A stretch of DNA of 64,000 bases from Catellatospora methionotrophica (GTDB lineage Bacteria > Actinomycetota > Actinomycetes > Mycobacteriales > Micromonosporaceae). Below the pieces are notes generated by a model that saw only the letters and a program-made list of their open reading frames with translations, was not told where the DNA came from and ran no database searches. A program made the translations under genes and the position numbers. Below are positions 15,539-26,742 of this stretch, in pieces; position 1 is the stretch's first letter; each line of letters starts with the position of its first letter. The DNA lies in NCBI RefSeq assembly GCF_011297335.1, contig NZ_JAAOTJ010000007.1:243027-307026 (forward strand), given 5' to 3'.

Positions 15539-16624
15539 GTGACGAGTGAGCTGTTGGGCTTAACGATCGAGGCGGTCCGTCCGCTCGACGCGGCTGCGAT
15601 GAACCAGGCCCGCGAGCTACAGGCCCGGCTGACCAAGCCCGCCGGTTCGCTCGGCGAGCTGGAGGAGCTGTCGGTGCGCCTGGCCGGGCTGAGCGCGGTC
15701 TGCCCGCCACCCCTGCTCGAACCCGCCCAGCTGGCGATCTTCGCCGGCGACCACGGGGTGCATGCCCAGGGTGTCACGCCGTGGCCGCAGGAGGTCACCG
15801 CGCAGATGGTCGGCAACTTCCTGGCGGGGGGAGCCGCCGTGAACGCGCTGGCCCGGCAGACCGGCGTCACCGTCACCGTGGTCGACGTCGGCGTCGCCGC
15901 CGACCTGCCCCCGGCCGACGGCCTGATCGCGGCCAAGGTCCGCCACGGCACCCGTGACATGACCGTCGAGCCCGCGATGACCCGCGCCGAGGCGCAGGCC
16001 GCGCTGGAGGTCGGCATCCAGACAGCGCACGCGATGATCGACGGCGGGGCCCGCGTACTGCTCACGGGTGACATGGGCATCGGCAACACCACCGCGTCGG
16101 CGGCACTCATCTCCGCCTTCACGGGGCGTGAGCCGGGCATGGTGACCGGCTACGGCACCGGCATCGACGCCCCCACCCACCTGCGCAAGGTCGAGGTGAT
16201 CCGCCAGGCCCTCGCCCTGCACGGCCCGACCTGGCACGGCGAGCCCGCGTCCGACCCCGTGGCGGTGCTGGCCGCGCTCGGCGGCCTGGAGCACGCCGGG
16301 CTGGTCGGCTTCATCCTGGGCGCGGCGGCACGCCGGGTGCCGGTCGTACTCGACGGCGTGATCGCGGCAGCCGCCGCCCTGACGGCCGTGGCCATCGTGC
16401 CCAGCAGCCGGGACGCCATGATCGCGGGACACCAGTCGGTGGAGCCGGGCGCTAGCGTGGCGCTGTCGCAACTCGAACTGAACCCGCTGCTCGACCTCGG
16501 CCTCCGGCTGGGCGAGGGCACCGGCGCGGTGCTGGCCTACCCGATCGTGGCGAGCGCCGTACGGGTCCTGCACGAGATGGCGACATTCGACAGCGCCGGC
16601 GTCGCCGCGAAAGCCGAGGAGTGA
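15539..16624 (+). CDS. cobT: Nicotinate-nucleotide-dimethylbenzimidazole phosphoribosyltransferase
   Basis: This 361-residue enzyme makes alpha-ribazole phosphate for the lower ligand of cobalamin. Family motifs are present: LTKPAGSLGELE near the N-terminus, FAGDHGVHAQGVTPWPQEVT, the glycine-rich TGDMGIGNTTASAAL and the C-terminal AGHQSVEPG followed by LRLGEGTGA with the catalytic Glu. The start is GTG. The 3' end is part of a tandem 55-bp repeat that continues past the stop. No cobalamin riboswitch is visible in the 92 bases upstream. Confidence 0.96.
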   Translation: MTSELLGLTIEAVRPLDAAAMNQARELQARLTKPAGSLGELEELSVRLAGLSAVCPPPLLEPAQLAIFAGDHGVHAQGVTPWPQEVTAQMVGNFLAGGAAVNALARQTGVTVTVVDVGVAADLPPADGLIAAKVRHGTRDMTVEPAMTRAEAQAALEVGIQTAHAMIDGGARVLLTGDMGIGNTTASAALISAFTGREPGMVTGYGTGIDAPTHLRKVEVIRQALALHGPTWHGEPASDPVAVLAALGGLEHAGLVGFILGAAARRVPVVLDGVIAAAAALTAVAIVPSSRDAMIAGHQSVEPGASVALSQLELNPLLDLGLRLGEGTGAVLAYPIVASAVRVLHEMATFDSAGVAAKAEE

Positions 16625-16727
16625 ACGACCGCAGGCTGGGCCATGGCGGCTCTGCGAAGGTCGAGGAGTGAGCGGAGCGAGCCCCGCAGGCTGAGCCATG
16701 GCGGCTCTGCGAAGGTCGAGGAGTGAG
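16607..16727 (+). repeat. Tandem 55-bp repeat spanning the cobT stop
   Basis: A unit containing GCGAAGGTCGAGGAGTGAG occurs at 16655 and 16710, and a diverged copy (GCGAAAGCCGAGGAGTGA) forms the last codons and stop of cobT at 16607. A second shared block (CCATGGCGGCTCT) occurs at 16641 and 16696. Period is exactly 55 bp between the two full copies. Confidence 0.8.
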
Positions 16728-16774
16728 CTCCGCGAGGGGTTCTGTGTCGGCATTACGAAGGACGTGCAGCGACA

Positions 16775-17998
16775 GTGAGTGACCTCTATCCCCTTGCGCT
16801 GCGGCTGGATGGACGACTGGTGCTGGTCGTCGGCGGGGGCGCGGTGGCGACCCGGCGGGTGCCCGCGCTGCTGGCGGCCGGTGCGCGGGTGCGCCTGGTC
16901 GCGCCCGAGCTGACGCCCGCGCTGCGCGGGCTGGCCGACGCGGACCGGCTCACCTGGCTGGCGCGGCCGTTCGCCGAGCCCGACCTCGAGGGCGTCTGGC
17001 TGGTGCAGGTCGCGGTCGACGACCCCCAGGCCGCGGCGTCGGTCTCGGCAGCCGCGGAGCAGCGCCGCATCTTCTGCGTACGCGCCGACGACCGGCACGC
17101 CGCGAGCGCCTGGACCCCGGCGGTGGCCCGCCACGGTGCGGTCACCGTGGCCGTGCTCGCGGGCGGCTCGCCGCGTCGCGCGGTGGCGGTGCGCGACCGC
17201 ATCGCGAACCTGCTGGCCACCGACGAGGACACCGTGCCGGAGACGGTCAAGGGCACGGTCGCGCTGGTCGGGGGCGGCCCCGGCGATCCGGAGCTGATCA
17301 CGGTCAAGGGCCGCCGCCTGCTGGCCGCCGCCGACGTGGTGGTCGCCGACCGGCTCGGTCCCGGCCTGCTGCTCGACGAGCTGCGCGCCGACGTGGAACT
17401 GGTCGACGTGGCGAAGCTGCCGTATGGCCCCGCCGCGCAGCAGGAGGAGATCAACCGCATCCTGGTCGAACGGGCCAAGGCCGGGCTGTTCGTGGTACGC
17501 CTCAAGGGCGGCGACCCGTACGTCTTCGGCCGCGGCGGCGAAGAGGTGCTGGCCTGCGCCGAGGCGGGCGTGCCGGTGACCGTGGTGCCCGGCGTGACCA
17601 GCGCGATCTCGGTGCCTGCCGCAGCGGGCATCCCGGTGACGCACCGCCGGGTGGCGCACGAGTTCACCGTGGTCAGCGGGCACATCGGCCCGGACCACCC
17701 GGACTCGCTGGTCGACTGGCAGGCGCTGGCCCGGCTGCGCGGCACCCTGGTGATCCTGATGGGCCTGAAGAACCTGCCCGCCATCGTGGCGACCCTGCTG
17801 GCCCACGGCCGCGACCCGGCGACCCCGGCCGCGGTCGTCCAGGAGGGCACCACCGACCAGCAGCAGTCCCTGCACGGCACCCTCGCCGACCTCCCCGGCC
17901 TGGCCGGGCAGCTGAGCCCGCCCGCGATCGTCGTCGTCGGCGACGTCGTCGACGTCCTGCCCGGTCGGCGAGCCGGGCGCCGTCACGATCCGCGGTAG
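16775..17998 (+). CDS. cobA: Uroporphyrinogen-III methyltransferase fused to precorrin-2 dehydrogenase
   Basis: This 407-residue fusion has an N-terminal precorrin-2 dehydrogenase/ferrochelatase-type domain ([22 protein letters not shown], residues 16-37, binds NAD) and a C-terminal SUMT domain ([56 protein letters not shown]). It converts uroporphyrinogen III to precorrin-2, and may go on to siroheme, feeding cobalamin and sulfite/nitrite reductase cofactors. It resembles CysG without the usual long middle segment. The GTG start follows the repeat region by about 45 bases. Its 3' end overlaps the convergent ATPase gene by 16 bases. Confidence 0.94.
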   Translation: MSDLYPLALRLDGRLVLVVGGGAVATRRVPALLAAGARVRLVAPELTPALRGLADADRLTWLARPFAEPDLEGVWLVQVAVDDPQAAASVSAAAEQRRIFCVRADDRHAASAWTPAVARHGAVTVAVLAGGSPRRAVAVRDRIANLLATDEDTVPETVKGTVALVGGGPGDPELITVKGRRLLAAADVVVADRLGPGLLLDELRADVELVDVAKLPYGPAAQQEEINRILVERAKAGLFVVRLKGGDPYVFGRGGEEVLACAEAGVPVTVVPGVTSAISVPAAAGIPVTHRRVAHEFTVVSGHIGPDHPDSLVDWQALARLRGTLVILMGLKNLPAIVATLLAHGRDPATPAAVVQEGTTDQQQSLHGTLADLPGLAGQLSPPAIVVVGDVVDVLPGRRAGRRHDPR

Positions 17999-19457
17999 AG
18001 CCGGTCCAAGCCGACCAGTTCGACGTCGCCGCGGGTGGCCGCGGTGCGCCGCAGCTCGGGGGTGAAGCCCGAGCGGGCGAACAGCAGCAGGCGGGGCGCG
18101 GGGGTCGCGGCATCGGCGGGGAGCAGTCCGCGCAGATGGTCCAGGCGGGTCAGCTCGTCTACGCCGACGGGGCTCGCGGTCGCCTTGGCCTCGCCGATCG
18201 CGATGATGCGGTCGGGTCGGCCGGACCGGGTCTCCCAGACGACGGCGTCCAGCTCGTGACCGGCTCGGTGGTCGCGGCAGGGCAGCTCGGTGGGCAGCGC
18301 CCGGCTCGCCAGGCCACCCAGTGTCTGCTCACTGGCGTGCCACAGGCACCACTGGCGGCTCAGATCCTCGAAGTGCGGTCCGTAGATCTTGGAGGCGACG
18401 GTGTCGCTGTTTCGCTCCCACACCTGCTCCGCGCGCCCGGTGACCAGCTCGGCCTCGTGCCGGTTGATGATCAGTTGGTACAGCCGCACGACGGGCTCGG
18501 TGATCCGGTAGACGGTGCGCTTGCTGCGCACCGCGTCGTCGACGGCCTCGACCAGGCCGATGCCCTGCAGGCCGTTGAGCAGGTGGGCCAGTGCCGAAGC
18601 GGGTCGGCCCAACTCGGCCGCTATCTCGGTGCGGCGGACCTTGCCGGCGCTCAGCGCGGTGAGGACCGCGGCGTACGAGGTGGGATCGGCGATCGACGGG
18701 TCCTCGCGTAGGAGCAGGCTGCCCTCGCGGAACATCGCCGACGCCGGATTGATGATCCGGCGCTGCACCCAGCGGTCGAAGTCGGCGGCGCTGCGCGGCC
18801 CGGCCCCTCCGCTCATCTCCAGGTACGCCGGTGTCCCGCCGACCAGGGCGTTGACCCGGAAGGCGAGCTCGGGATCGGTGAGCCCCCAGAAGGCGGCCGC
18901 CTCGCGGTAGCCGAACGGCTTTACCACCAGTTCCAGCACCGCCCGCCCGCGTAGTGGCGCGCCCGCGCCGAGCAGGGTGGACATCGTCGTCAGCGCGCTG
19001 CCGCAGAGGATGAGCCGGGTGCGGGTGTCCTGCTTGGCCTCGCCGAGCGGACTCAGGGCCTGCTGCAGGTAGGAGGGCAGGGCGGGAGTCGTCGCGACGA
19101 GATAGGGGAACTCGTCGATGATGACGGGAAGCTGCCGCTCGCGGCCGAGCCGGATCAGCTCGGTCAGGGCGTCGCGCCAGTCGGCGAGGGCCAGCGGCGA
19201 GCCGAGCCCGCGGTGCTCGGCGAGCGCCCGGCCGATGTCGGCCAGGTTCTGGCTCTCGGTCTGCTGGGTCGCGCCGAAGAAGAAGCCGCCGGTCTGCTGG
19301 GCGAGCAGTTCGAGCATGAGCGCGTCTTGCCCTGGCGCCGGCGCCCGTAGACGAGTCCGAGCGTCGCGCCCGGTGTCGGCGCGGAGACGAAGTCTGTCAG
19401 CTCGTCCCATTCGACGGCGCGACCGTGTAACCGCTCGGGTTTCAGTGCATCCACCAC
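17983..19457 (-). pseudogene. DUF234/AAA ATPase gene broken by a frameshift in the P-loop
   Basis: The coding sequence starts in one frame with VVDALKPERLHGRAVEWDEL and reaches the Walker A motif (GLVYGRRRQGKT). At about 19320-19324 it must move to another frame to continue as LMLELLAQQTGGFFFG, VIIDEFPYL (Walker B), then a winged-helix part and a C-terminal DUF234/PD-(D/E)XK-like domain (ELDAVVWETRSGRPDRIIAIGEAKA). One extra base just after the GKT codons would restore a full ATPase of about 490 residues. Such archaeal/bacterial ATPases often belong to toxin-like or selfish modules. A sequencing error cannot be excluded. The GTG start at 19457 or 19454 lies beside a 15-bp palindrome. Confidence 0.8.
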
Positions 19458-19460
19458 ACT

Positions 19461-19495
19461 ATGGTAGCCACAACTATGATAGTTGTGGCTACCAT
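19461..19495. promoter_or_regulatory. 15-bp perfect inverted repeat upstream of the ATPase gene
   Basis: ATGGTAGCCACAACT and its exact complement are separated by 5 bases (ATGAT). It starts 3 bases upstream of the presumed GTG start. Its AT-rich centre and position suit a promoter operator, for example for autoregulation, or a selfish-element end. Confidence 0.6.
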
Positions 19496-19508
19496 TGCAG
19501 ACGGACTT

Positions 19509-19557
19509 AGGAAGGGCGCCTTCTACAGCGCTATGCGCTGTAGAAGGCGCCCTTCCT
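19509..19557. repeat. Long perfect hairpin of the AAGGAAGGGC family
   Basis: Arms of 22 bases at 19509-19530 and 19536-19557 are exact complements (23 bp if the loop pair is counted), ending in TTTG. It lies directly after the otsB-GH15 stop, so it can terminate that minus-strand operon. Related hairpins occur at 28761 and 51635. Confidence 0.8.
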
Positions 19558-19561
19558 TTGT

Positions 19562-22102
19562 TCAGCGGCCGAGGAGCTGGGCGCAGCGGATCAGGCCGAG
19601 GTGGCTGTAGGCCTGGGGGTGGTTGCCGAGGCCGCGTTCGAGGTCCGGGTCGTACTGCTCGGGGAGCAGGCCGGTCGGGCCGGCGGTGGCCAGCATCTGG
19701 TCGAACAGTTCCTCGGCGTCGGCGCGGCGGCCGGTACGCAGGTAGGCCTCGATCAGCCACGCCGTGCAGATGTGGAAGCCGCCCTCCTTGCCGGGCATGC
19801 CGTCGTCCCACTTGTACCGGTAGACGACCGGTCCCGAGCGGAGTTCGGCCTCGACCGCGAGCACCGTGTCCAGGAAGCGCGGGTCGTCGTCGGCCAGCAG
19901 GCCGGACAGGCCGATCCACAGGCTCGAGGCGTCCATCTCGGGGAAGCCGTAGGCGACCGTGTACGCCTTGGTGCCCTCGTGCCAGCCCTGGTGCAGGACG
20001 TTCTCGGCGATCCGGTCCCGCAGCTCGACCCACTCGGGCCGCTCCTCGGTGGTGTGCCGCTCCAGCACCTGCAGCGCCCGGTCCACCGTCATCCAGGACA
20101 TGACCTTGGAGTACACGTGGTGGCGCGGAGCCAGCCGGGCCTCCCAGATGCCGTGGTCGGGCTCGTGCCAGCGCTGGGCGCAGGCCTGCACCATGGCCTC
20201 CATGACCCGCCACTCCTCGTGCCGGATCTTGCCGCGCTTGTCCGCGACCGCCATCAGCACGTCCGCGACCGGCCCGAACACGTCGAGCTGGAGCTGCTTG
20301 TTGGCGGCGTTGCCGACGCGCACCGGCCGGGAGCCGGCGTAGCCGGGCAGGCTCTCGATCACGGCCTCCGGGCCGAGCTCGTAGCCGTCCACGGTGTAGA
20401 GCGGGTGCAGCCGCTCCGGGTGCCCGCCGGTGCGGTCGACGACCCCGTCGACCCAGCGCAGGAACGCCTCGGCCTCGGTCAGCGAGCCCAGTTCGACGAG
20501 CGCCTTGACGGTCATCGCGCCGTCGCGCAGCCAGACGAAGCGGTAGTCCCAGTTGCGGATGCCGCCCAGCGTCTCCGGCAGCGAGGTGGTCGCCGCGGCG
20601 ATGACGCCGCCGCCCTCGAAGTGGCACAGGCCGCGCAGCGTGAGCGCGCTGCGCATGACCACCTCCTTCTCGACCGAGGGCAGCTCCAGGGAGTTGGCCC
20701 ACTCCCGCCACGGCTGCTCGACCAGTTCCAGCCGCTGCGCCGCGGTCAGCGGGTGCGCGGTCAGGTTGTGGCTGCGCATGCGCATCTCGAGCAGCGCCTC
20801 GCCGTTCATCTTCGACAGGTCGATGACCGCGCGGGCGGTGTCGTGCCCGCCGTCGTCGACGACGTCCCATTCCACGCCGGGGGAGTACAGGCACAGGTGC
20901 TCGCTGGTGCCGAGCACGAGCAGCCCGTCGGTGAGCGGCTGGAGCTGCACCGGCACCTGCCCGAACTCGGGCCGGGGGGCGTACTCGACGCGGACCACGG
21001 TGTTGCCGGTGAGGCGGCGCATCAGGCTGTCGCCTTCGAGCCAGTCCGTCACGGTGAGGCCGGACCAGCGGGTCTCCACGGTCATCGTGCCGGGGCGGTA
21101 GCGCTGGCCCAGCGGGTGCCCGCCACGCTGCGGGGCGATCGTGAAGTGGCCGGCGGGCGCGCCGCCGAGCAGGTCGGCGAAGATCGCCGCACTGTCCGGC
21201 CGCGGGTGGCACAGCCAGCTGACCCGGGCGTCGGGGCTGATCAGCGCGACGGTGCGGCCGTCGGCGAGCATCGAGTGCCGCTCGATGGGCACCGCCCGCT
21301 CGCCGAACAGCCAGTGCCGCCGGGTGTCCAGCAGCAGCGCCAGGATGCGTACCGCCTGCAGCGGGTCGTGCACCCGGAAGTTCGCGGCGGTCTCGCCCGC
21401 GCCGACCTTGACGCCGATGTCCTTGCCCGACAGCTGCCGGAAGGCGTTCTCGTCGGTGACGTCGTCGCCCATGAACAGCACCGCGCCCGCGGACACCTGA
21501 CGGCGCAGTTCGTCGATCGCGGTGCCCTTGTGCGAGGCCAGCACCGACAGCTCGACGACCTCCTTGCCCTCGGTGGTGTGCACGCCGGGCCAGGAGGCCG
21601 GGCCGCACCGGACGGCGTCGGCCACCGCGGTGGCCACCGCCCGGGAGGCGGTACGCAGGTGCACGGCGACGCTGGCGGGTTTGTTCTCCAGGCGTACGCC
21701 AGGATGCTCGGCGGCTATCCGCTCCAGCTCGGTCTGCAGCCTGCTGCGCAGGTCGACCAGGTCGGAGGCGAGTCGCTGGACGAAGCCGATGTCGAACTCG
21801 GAGCCGTGGCTGCCGACGAGATGCACCTCGCTGGGCAGCCGGGACAGCGCCGCCAGGTCGCGCAGCGCCCGCCCGGAGACCACCGCGACGGTGGTCTGCG
21901 GCAGCGTGGCCAGCGAGCGCAGCGCCGCGACCGCTTCCGGGATCGGCGCGGCTGCGGACGGGTCCTCCACGATCGGCGCCAGGGTGCCGTCGTAGTCGCA
22001 CGCGACGAGCAGGTGCGGCACGCGGGCCAGCTGCGCGAGCGCCGAACGCAGTGCGGGGTCGAAGCCGTCGCGGTCGAGATCGACGGTCATGCCCAGGGTC
22101 AT
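19562..22102 (-). CDS. otsB: Trehalose-6-phosphate phosphatase fused to a GH15 glycoside hydrolase
   Basis: The 846-residue protein begins with a HAD-type trehalose-phosphatase (ACDYDGTLAPI with the two catalytic Asp, about residues 34-44; VVSGRALRDL; FMGDDVTDENAF, about 200-211). It continues with a full GH15 domain (IRNWDYRFVWLRDGAMTVKA, WEARLAPRHHVYSKVMSW, DDGMPGKEGGFHICTAWL with the catalytic Glu). GH15 proteins of this subtype in actinobacteria include trehalases, so the fusion could make and break trehalose; a glucoamylase or dextranase role is possible. The ATG overlaps the otsA stop (ATGA), so both are one operon. Confidence 0.93.
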   Translation of the reverse strand: MTLGMTVDLDRDGFDPALRSALAQLARVPHLLVACDYDGTLAPIVEDPSAAAPIPEAVAALRSLATLPQTTVAVVSGRALRDLAALSRLPSEVHLVGSHGSEFDIGFVQRLASDLVDLRSRLQTELERIAAEHPGVRLENKPASVAVHLRTASRAVATAVADAVRCGPASWPGVHTTEGKEVVELSVLASHKGTAIDELRRQVSAGAVLFMGDDVTDENAFRQLSGKDIGVKVGAGETAANFRVHDPLQAVRILALLLDTRRHWLFGERAVPIERHSMLADGRTVALISPDARVSWLCHPRPDSAAIFADLLGGAPAGHFTIAPQRGGHPLGQRYRPGTMTVETRWSGLTVTDWLEGDSLMRRLTGNTVVRVEYAPRPEFGQVPVQLQPLTDGLLVLGTSEHLCLYSPGVEWDVVDDGGHDTARAVIDLSKMNGEALLEMRMRSHNLTAHPLTAAQRLELVEQPWREWANSLELPSVEKEVVMRSALTLRGLCHFEGGGVIAAATTSLPETLGGIRNWDYRFVWLRDGAMTVKALVELGSLTEAEAFLRWVDGVVDRTGGHPERLHPLYTVDGYELGPEAVIESLPGYAGSRPVRVGNAANKQLQLDVFGPVADVLMAVADKRGKIRHEEWRVMEAMVQACAQRWHEPDHGIWEARLAPRHHVYSKVMSWMTVDRALQVLERHTTEERPEWVELRDRIAENVLHQGWHEGTKAYTVAYGFPEMDASSLWIGLSGLLADDDPRFLDTVLAVEAELRSGPVVYRYKWDDGMPGKEGGFHICTAWLIEAYLRTGRRADAEELFDQMLATAGPTGLLPEQYDPDLERGLGNHPQAYSHLGLIRCAQLLGR

Positions 22103-23520
22103 GGTATTGCTCCCAGTTCGGTCAGGAAGTCTGACGCCCAGCGCGCCACGTCGTGACGCCGCAGGTGCCGCTGCATCACGCTCATCCGGCGCCGGGCCTC
22201 GTGCTCGTCGACGGTGACCGCGCGCATGAGTGCGTCCTTGACCGCGTCCAGATCGTGGGGGTTGCACAGGAACGCCTGACGCAGCTCTCCGGCCGCGCCC
22301 GCGAACTCGCTCAACACGAGTGCGCCACCATGCTCCAAGCGTGCCGCCACGTACTCCTTGGCCACCAGGTTCATACCGTCCCGCAACGGGGTCACCATCA
22401 TGACGTCGGCCGCGCAGTAGAGCGCGGCCAACTCACTGCGACTGTACGACTGGTGCAGGTAATGCACCGCAGGCACGCCGACGCGGCCGAAATCCCCGTT
22501 GATCCGGCCGACCTCGCGCTCGACCTTGATGCGCAGTGCCTGGTAGTGCTCGACCCGTTCCCGGCTCGGCGTCGCTACCTGCACCATCACCGATTCCGGC
22601 ACGGAAAGGCGGCCCGCGGCCAGCAGTTCGCGATATGCCTTAAGGCGGTGTTCGATGCCCTTGGTGTAGTCGAGTCGGTCCACACCCAGGATGACCGTTT
22701 TGGGGTCTCCGAGCTCGGCACGGATCTGCACGGCCCGTTCCCGGACAAGTGGGTTGTCCGCGAGACGCTGCATCTCGCCCACGTCGATCGAGATCGGGAA
22801 CGCGTCCGCCTTGACCTGGCGGCCCTCGTACTCGATCACGTTGCCGTGGTACGGCGTGCCGAGCAGGTGCCGGGCCAGCCGGATGAAGTTCTGCGCGGCC
22901 AGCCGCTGCTGGAAGCCGACCAGGTCGGCCCCGAGCAGTCCGCGCAGCACCTCGGCGCGCTGCGGCAGCTGCATGAACAGCTCGATCGGCGGGAACGGGA
23001 TGTGCAGGAAGAAGCCGATCTTGAGGTCGGGGCGCAGTTCCCGCAGCATCGCGGGCACCAGTTGGAGCTGGTAGTCCTGCACCCAGACCGTGGCGCCCTC
23101 GGCGGCCACCTCCGCCGCCGCCTCCGCGTAGCGCCGGTTGACCACCCGGTAGGCCTCCCGCCAGCGGCGGCGGAAGACGGGCGGCTCGACGTTGTCGTGG
23201 TAGAGCGGCCAGATGGTGGCGTTGGACTGGCCCTCGTAGTAACGCTCAAGATCTTCTTCGGAGAGCGGCACCGGCCGCAGGTTGATGCCGTCCAGCTCGA
23301 ACGGGTCCGGGGCGTCGCCGGGCGAGCCCGACCAGCCGATCCACGTGCCGTGGCGCTCGACGAGCACCGGGTGCAGGGCGGTCACCAGACCGCCGGGGCT
23401 GCGCCGCCAGCGGCGGCGTGAATCACCGGAGCCGGTCACGCGGCCGCCCGGGGTGTCCGTGGTCACTTCGTCCACGGGCAGCCGGTTGGCGACGACGACG
23501 AACGGGCTGCGATCGACCAT
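22099..23520 (-). CDS. otsA: Alpha,alpha-trehalose-phosphate synthase
   Basis: This GT20 enzyme forms trehalose-6-phosphate from a nucleotide-glucose and glucose-6-phosphate. Motifs are typical: [11 protein letters not shown] at the N-terminus, [49 protein letters not shown] (nucleotide-sugar binding) and [16 protein letters not shown] chose the ATG at 23520 because GGAGGAG lies 8 bases before it; an in-frame ATG at 23556 adds 12 residues with no ribosome-binding site. It is the first gene of a two-gene trehalose operon. The 292 bases between it and the divergent ettA carry both promoters but no further gene. Confidence 0.96.
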   Translation of the reverse strand: MVDRSPFVVVANRLPVDEVTTDTPGGRVTGSGDSRRRWRRSPGGLVTALHPVLVERHGTWIGWSGSPGDAPDPFELDGINLRPVPLSEEDLERYYEGQSNATIWPLYHDNVEPPVFRRRWREAYRVVNRRYAEAAAEVAAEGATVWVQDYQLQLVPAMLRELRPDLKIGFFLHIPFPPIELFMQLPQRAEVLRGLLGADLVGFQQRLAAQNFIRLARHLLGTPYHGNVIEYEGRQVKADAFPISIDVGEMQRLADNPLVRERAVQIRAELGDPKTVILGVDRLDYTKGIEHRLKAYRELLAAGRLSVPESVMVQVATPSRERVEHYQALRIKVEREVGRINGDFGRVGVPAVHYLHQSYSRSELAALYCAADVMMVTPLRDGMNLVAKEYVAARLEHGGALVLSEFAGAAGELRQAFLCNPHDLDAVKDALMRAVTVDEHEARRRMSVMQRHLRRHDVARWASDFLTELGAIP

Positions 23521-23812
23521 CGCTGCCTCTCCTCCGATCGGTGGATCGTGGGCCATCCTCTGAGACTACTGAAGTCCCCGGAAAGGTGGATCAACGGCGC
23601 GGCACGCGTAGGCGATACGTGTAGATCATCCCAGCGGGGCGCTTTGATCACAACCCGATGCGCGATGCCCACGCCGTACCCGGCCAAACCCGGCGTCCGG
23701 ATCGGCGCACGTTGCGGGCGGGGCGAGCGGACTCACGCGGCCCCATGTCCCGGGTCGCGGGGCCACCTGGGAGTATTGAGGCGAAGACTGTCTGAAGGGG
23801 GTTGGCCCGACC

Positions 23813-25489
<1,677 letters not shown>

Positions 25490-25508
25490 TCCGGGTCTGA
25501 CGATCCAC

Positions 25509-25542
25509 CGGCCTGCCGGTCGCTCCCGCGACCGGCAGGCCG
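25509..25542 (+). terminator. Terminator after ettA
   Basis: A perfect 15-bp stem (CGGCCTGCCGGTCGC and its complement) with a TCCC loop. Confidence 0.7.
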
Positions 25543-25567
25543 AACGATCAAGGCGAGTGGGAGAACC

Positions 25568-25969
25568 ATGAGATTCACCTACCACTGCGCGCTGCGGTGG
25601 TCTGATCTTGACGCGTACGGGCACGTCAACAACGCGCGCTTCCTCACCCTGTACGAGGAGGCCCGGGTCGCGATGATGTTCGTCGGCGCGCGCGAGGCCG
25701 GGGTGACCTCCTTCGAGGAGGGCATCGTGGTGTCCCGGCACGAGGTGGACTACCTGCGCCCGGTCGACTACGGCGACCCGGTGCGCATCGAGCTGTGGAT
25801 CGAGGACCTGAAGCCGTCCCGGTTCACCGTCTGCTACGAGCTGTTCGACGGTGACCTGCTGGCCAGCCGGGCCCGCTCCGTGCTGGTGCCGTACGACCTG
25901 GAGCGGCAGCGGCCGCGCCGGATGAGCGAGGCCGAGCAGAGTTTCCTGAAGCCGTGGCTGTCGACCTGA
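25568..25969 (+). CDS. Acyl-CoA thioesterase (hotdog fold, 4-hydroxybenzoyl-CoA type)
   Basis: This 133-residue protein has the hotdog-fold motif WSDLDAYGHVNNARFLTLYEEAR (residues 11-33) with the catalytic Asp16, and a typical YLRPVDYGDPV strand. It hydrolyses short or branched acyl-CoA esters; the natural substrate is unknown. It overlaps the next gene by 16 bases and probably forms a two-gene unit with it. A GAGTGGGAGAAC stretch before the ATG supplies the ribosome-binding site. Confidence 0.92.
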   Translation: MRFTYHCALRWSDLDAYGHVNNARFLTLYEEARVAMMFVGAREAGVTSFEEGIVVSRHEVDYLRPVDYGDPVRIELWIEDLKPSRFTVCYELFDGDLLASRARSVLVPYDLERQRPRRMSEAEQSFLKPWLST

Positions 25970-26583
25970 GCGACCGCGCCGACGCGGCGGTGTTCCTGCG
26001 GCGGCTGCTGCGGCTGGATCCGGCGACGCTGGTGCGGCTGTGTCCCGCCGGGCCGGGCCGGGTGGCGCTGTGGGCGTCGCTGCCGTGGGGCGTGCTGGTC
26101 AGCCGCACCGTCGCCGGCAGCGTGGACCGCGACCGGGTGACGGCGGCCTCGGCGCTGCTGGAGGGCGTCGCGGAGCCGCCGGTGCTGGACGACCGGTGGC
26201 GCGGCGCGCTGCCCCCGGCCGCGTCCAGGACGCTGGAACGGCTGCCCGCCGCAGTGGTCAGCGGGGTGGCCGCGGCGGCCGCACAGGCGCTGCGCGAGGT
26301 CGGGTCCACCGGGCTCAAGGGCCGTGCCGTCGGGCAGCGGGTGCTGCGCGACGCGCTGCTCGACCATGTCGCGATCAACGGTGTGTCCGATGTGGACGGC
26401 GTGGCGTACGCCGTTCCGCAGCGGCTCGTGCAAGGGTTGGTGCGGATGGGCTTCCTCGGTGTCGAAGAGGTGGCGGTCGTCACGGCGGGAACGTGGACGG
26501 GACTCGCGGCTTCCTATGGCACAGCCTGGTTCCGGACACCCGTGTTGTCCGTACGGCCGATTGTCACTCGGACGATCGGCTGA
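25954..26583 (+). CDS. Conserved hypothetical protein coupled to the thioesterase
   Basis: This 209-residue soluble protein has no motif I recognise. It is Ala/Val/Leu-rich with mostly helical segments (FLRRLLRLDPATLVRL; AVVSGVAAAAAQALREV) and a conserved-looking strand-rich C-terminus (AVVTAGTWTGLAASYGTAWFR). The GTG start lies inside the thioesterase 3' end. The strong third-position GC bias shows it is a true gene. Confidence 0.75.
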   Translation: MAVDLSDRADAAVFLRRLLRLDPATLVRLCPAGPGRVALWASLPWGVLVSRTVAGSVDRDRVTAASALLEGVAEPPVLDDRWRGALPPAASRTLERLPAAVVSGVAAAAAQALREVGSTGLKGRAVGQRVLRDALLDHVAINGVSDVDGVAYAVPQRLVQGLVRMGFLGVEEVAVVTAGTWTGLAASYGTAWFRTPVLSVRPIVTRTIG

Positions 26584-26742
26584 TCGCACATCGTCTATTC
26601 AGCCTGGGACCTTCGGTAAGGGGATGACGAAAGACGGCTGTCCGGGTAGCCTCCTCGCCGGGGATGGAACTGAGGGTAGGCAAGCAATCTCCCTCAGCAT
26701 TGATCTGTCGGCTTCAGGCTACGGTCGGACAGGAGCATGGGC

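Noticed and set aside
15447..16774. Cobalamin riboswitch near cobT or the cysG/cobA fusion
   Set aside because: The upstream regions are short (92 and 150 bases), hold no recognisable B12 box, and the second is filled with a tandem repeat.
23557..23812. Possible small minus-strand gene in the otsA-ettA gap
   Set aside because: The frame has no ribosome-binding site and runs into otsA; the gap is better explained as two divergent promoters.
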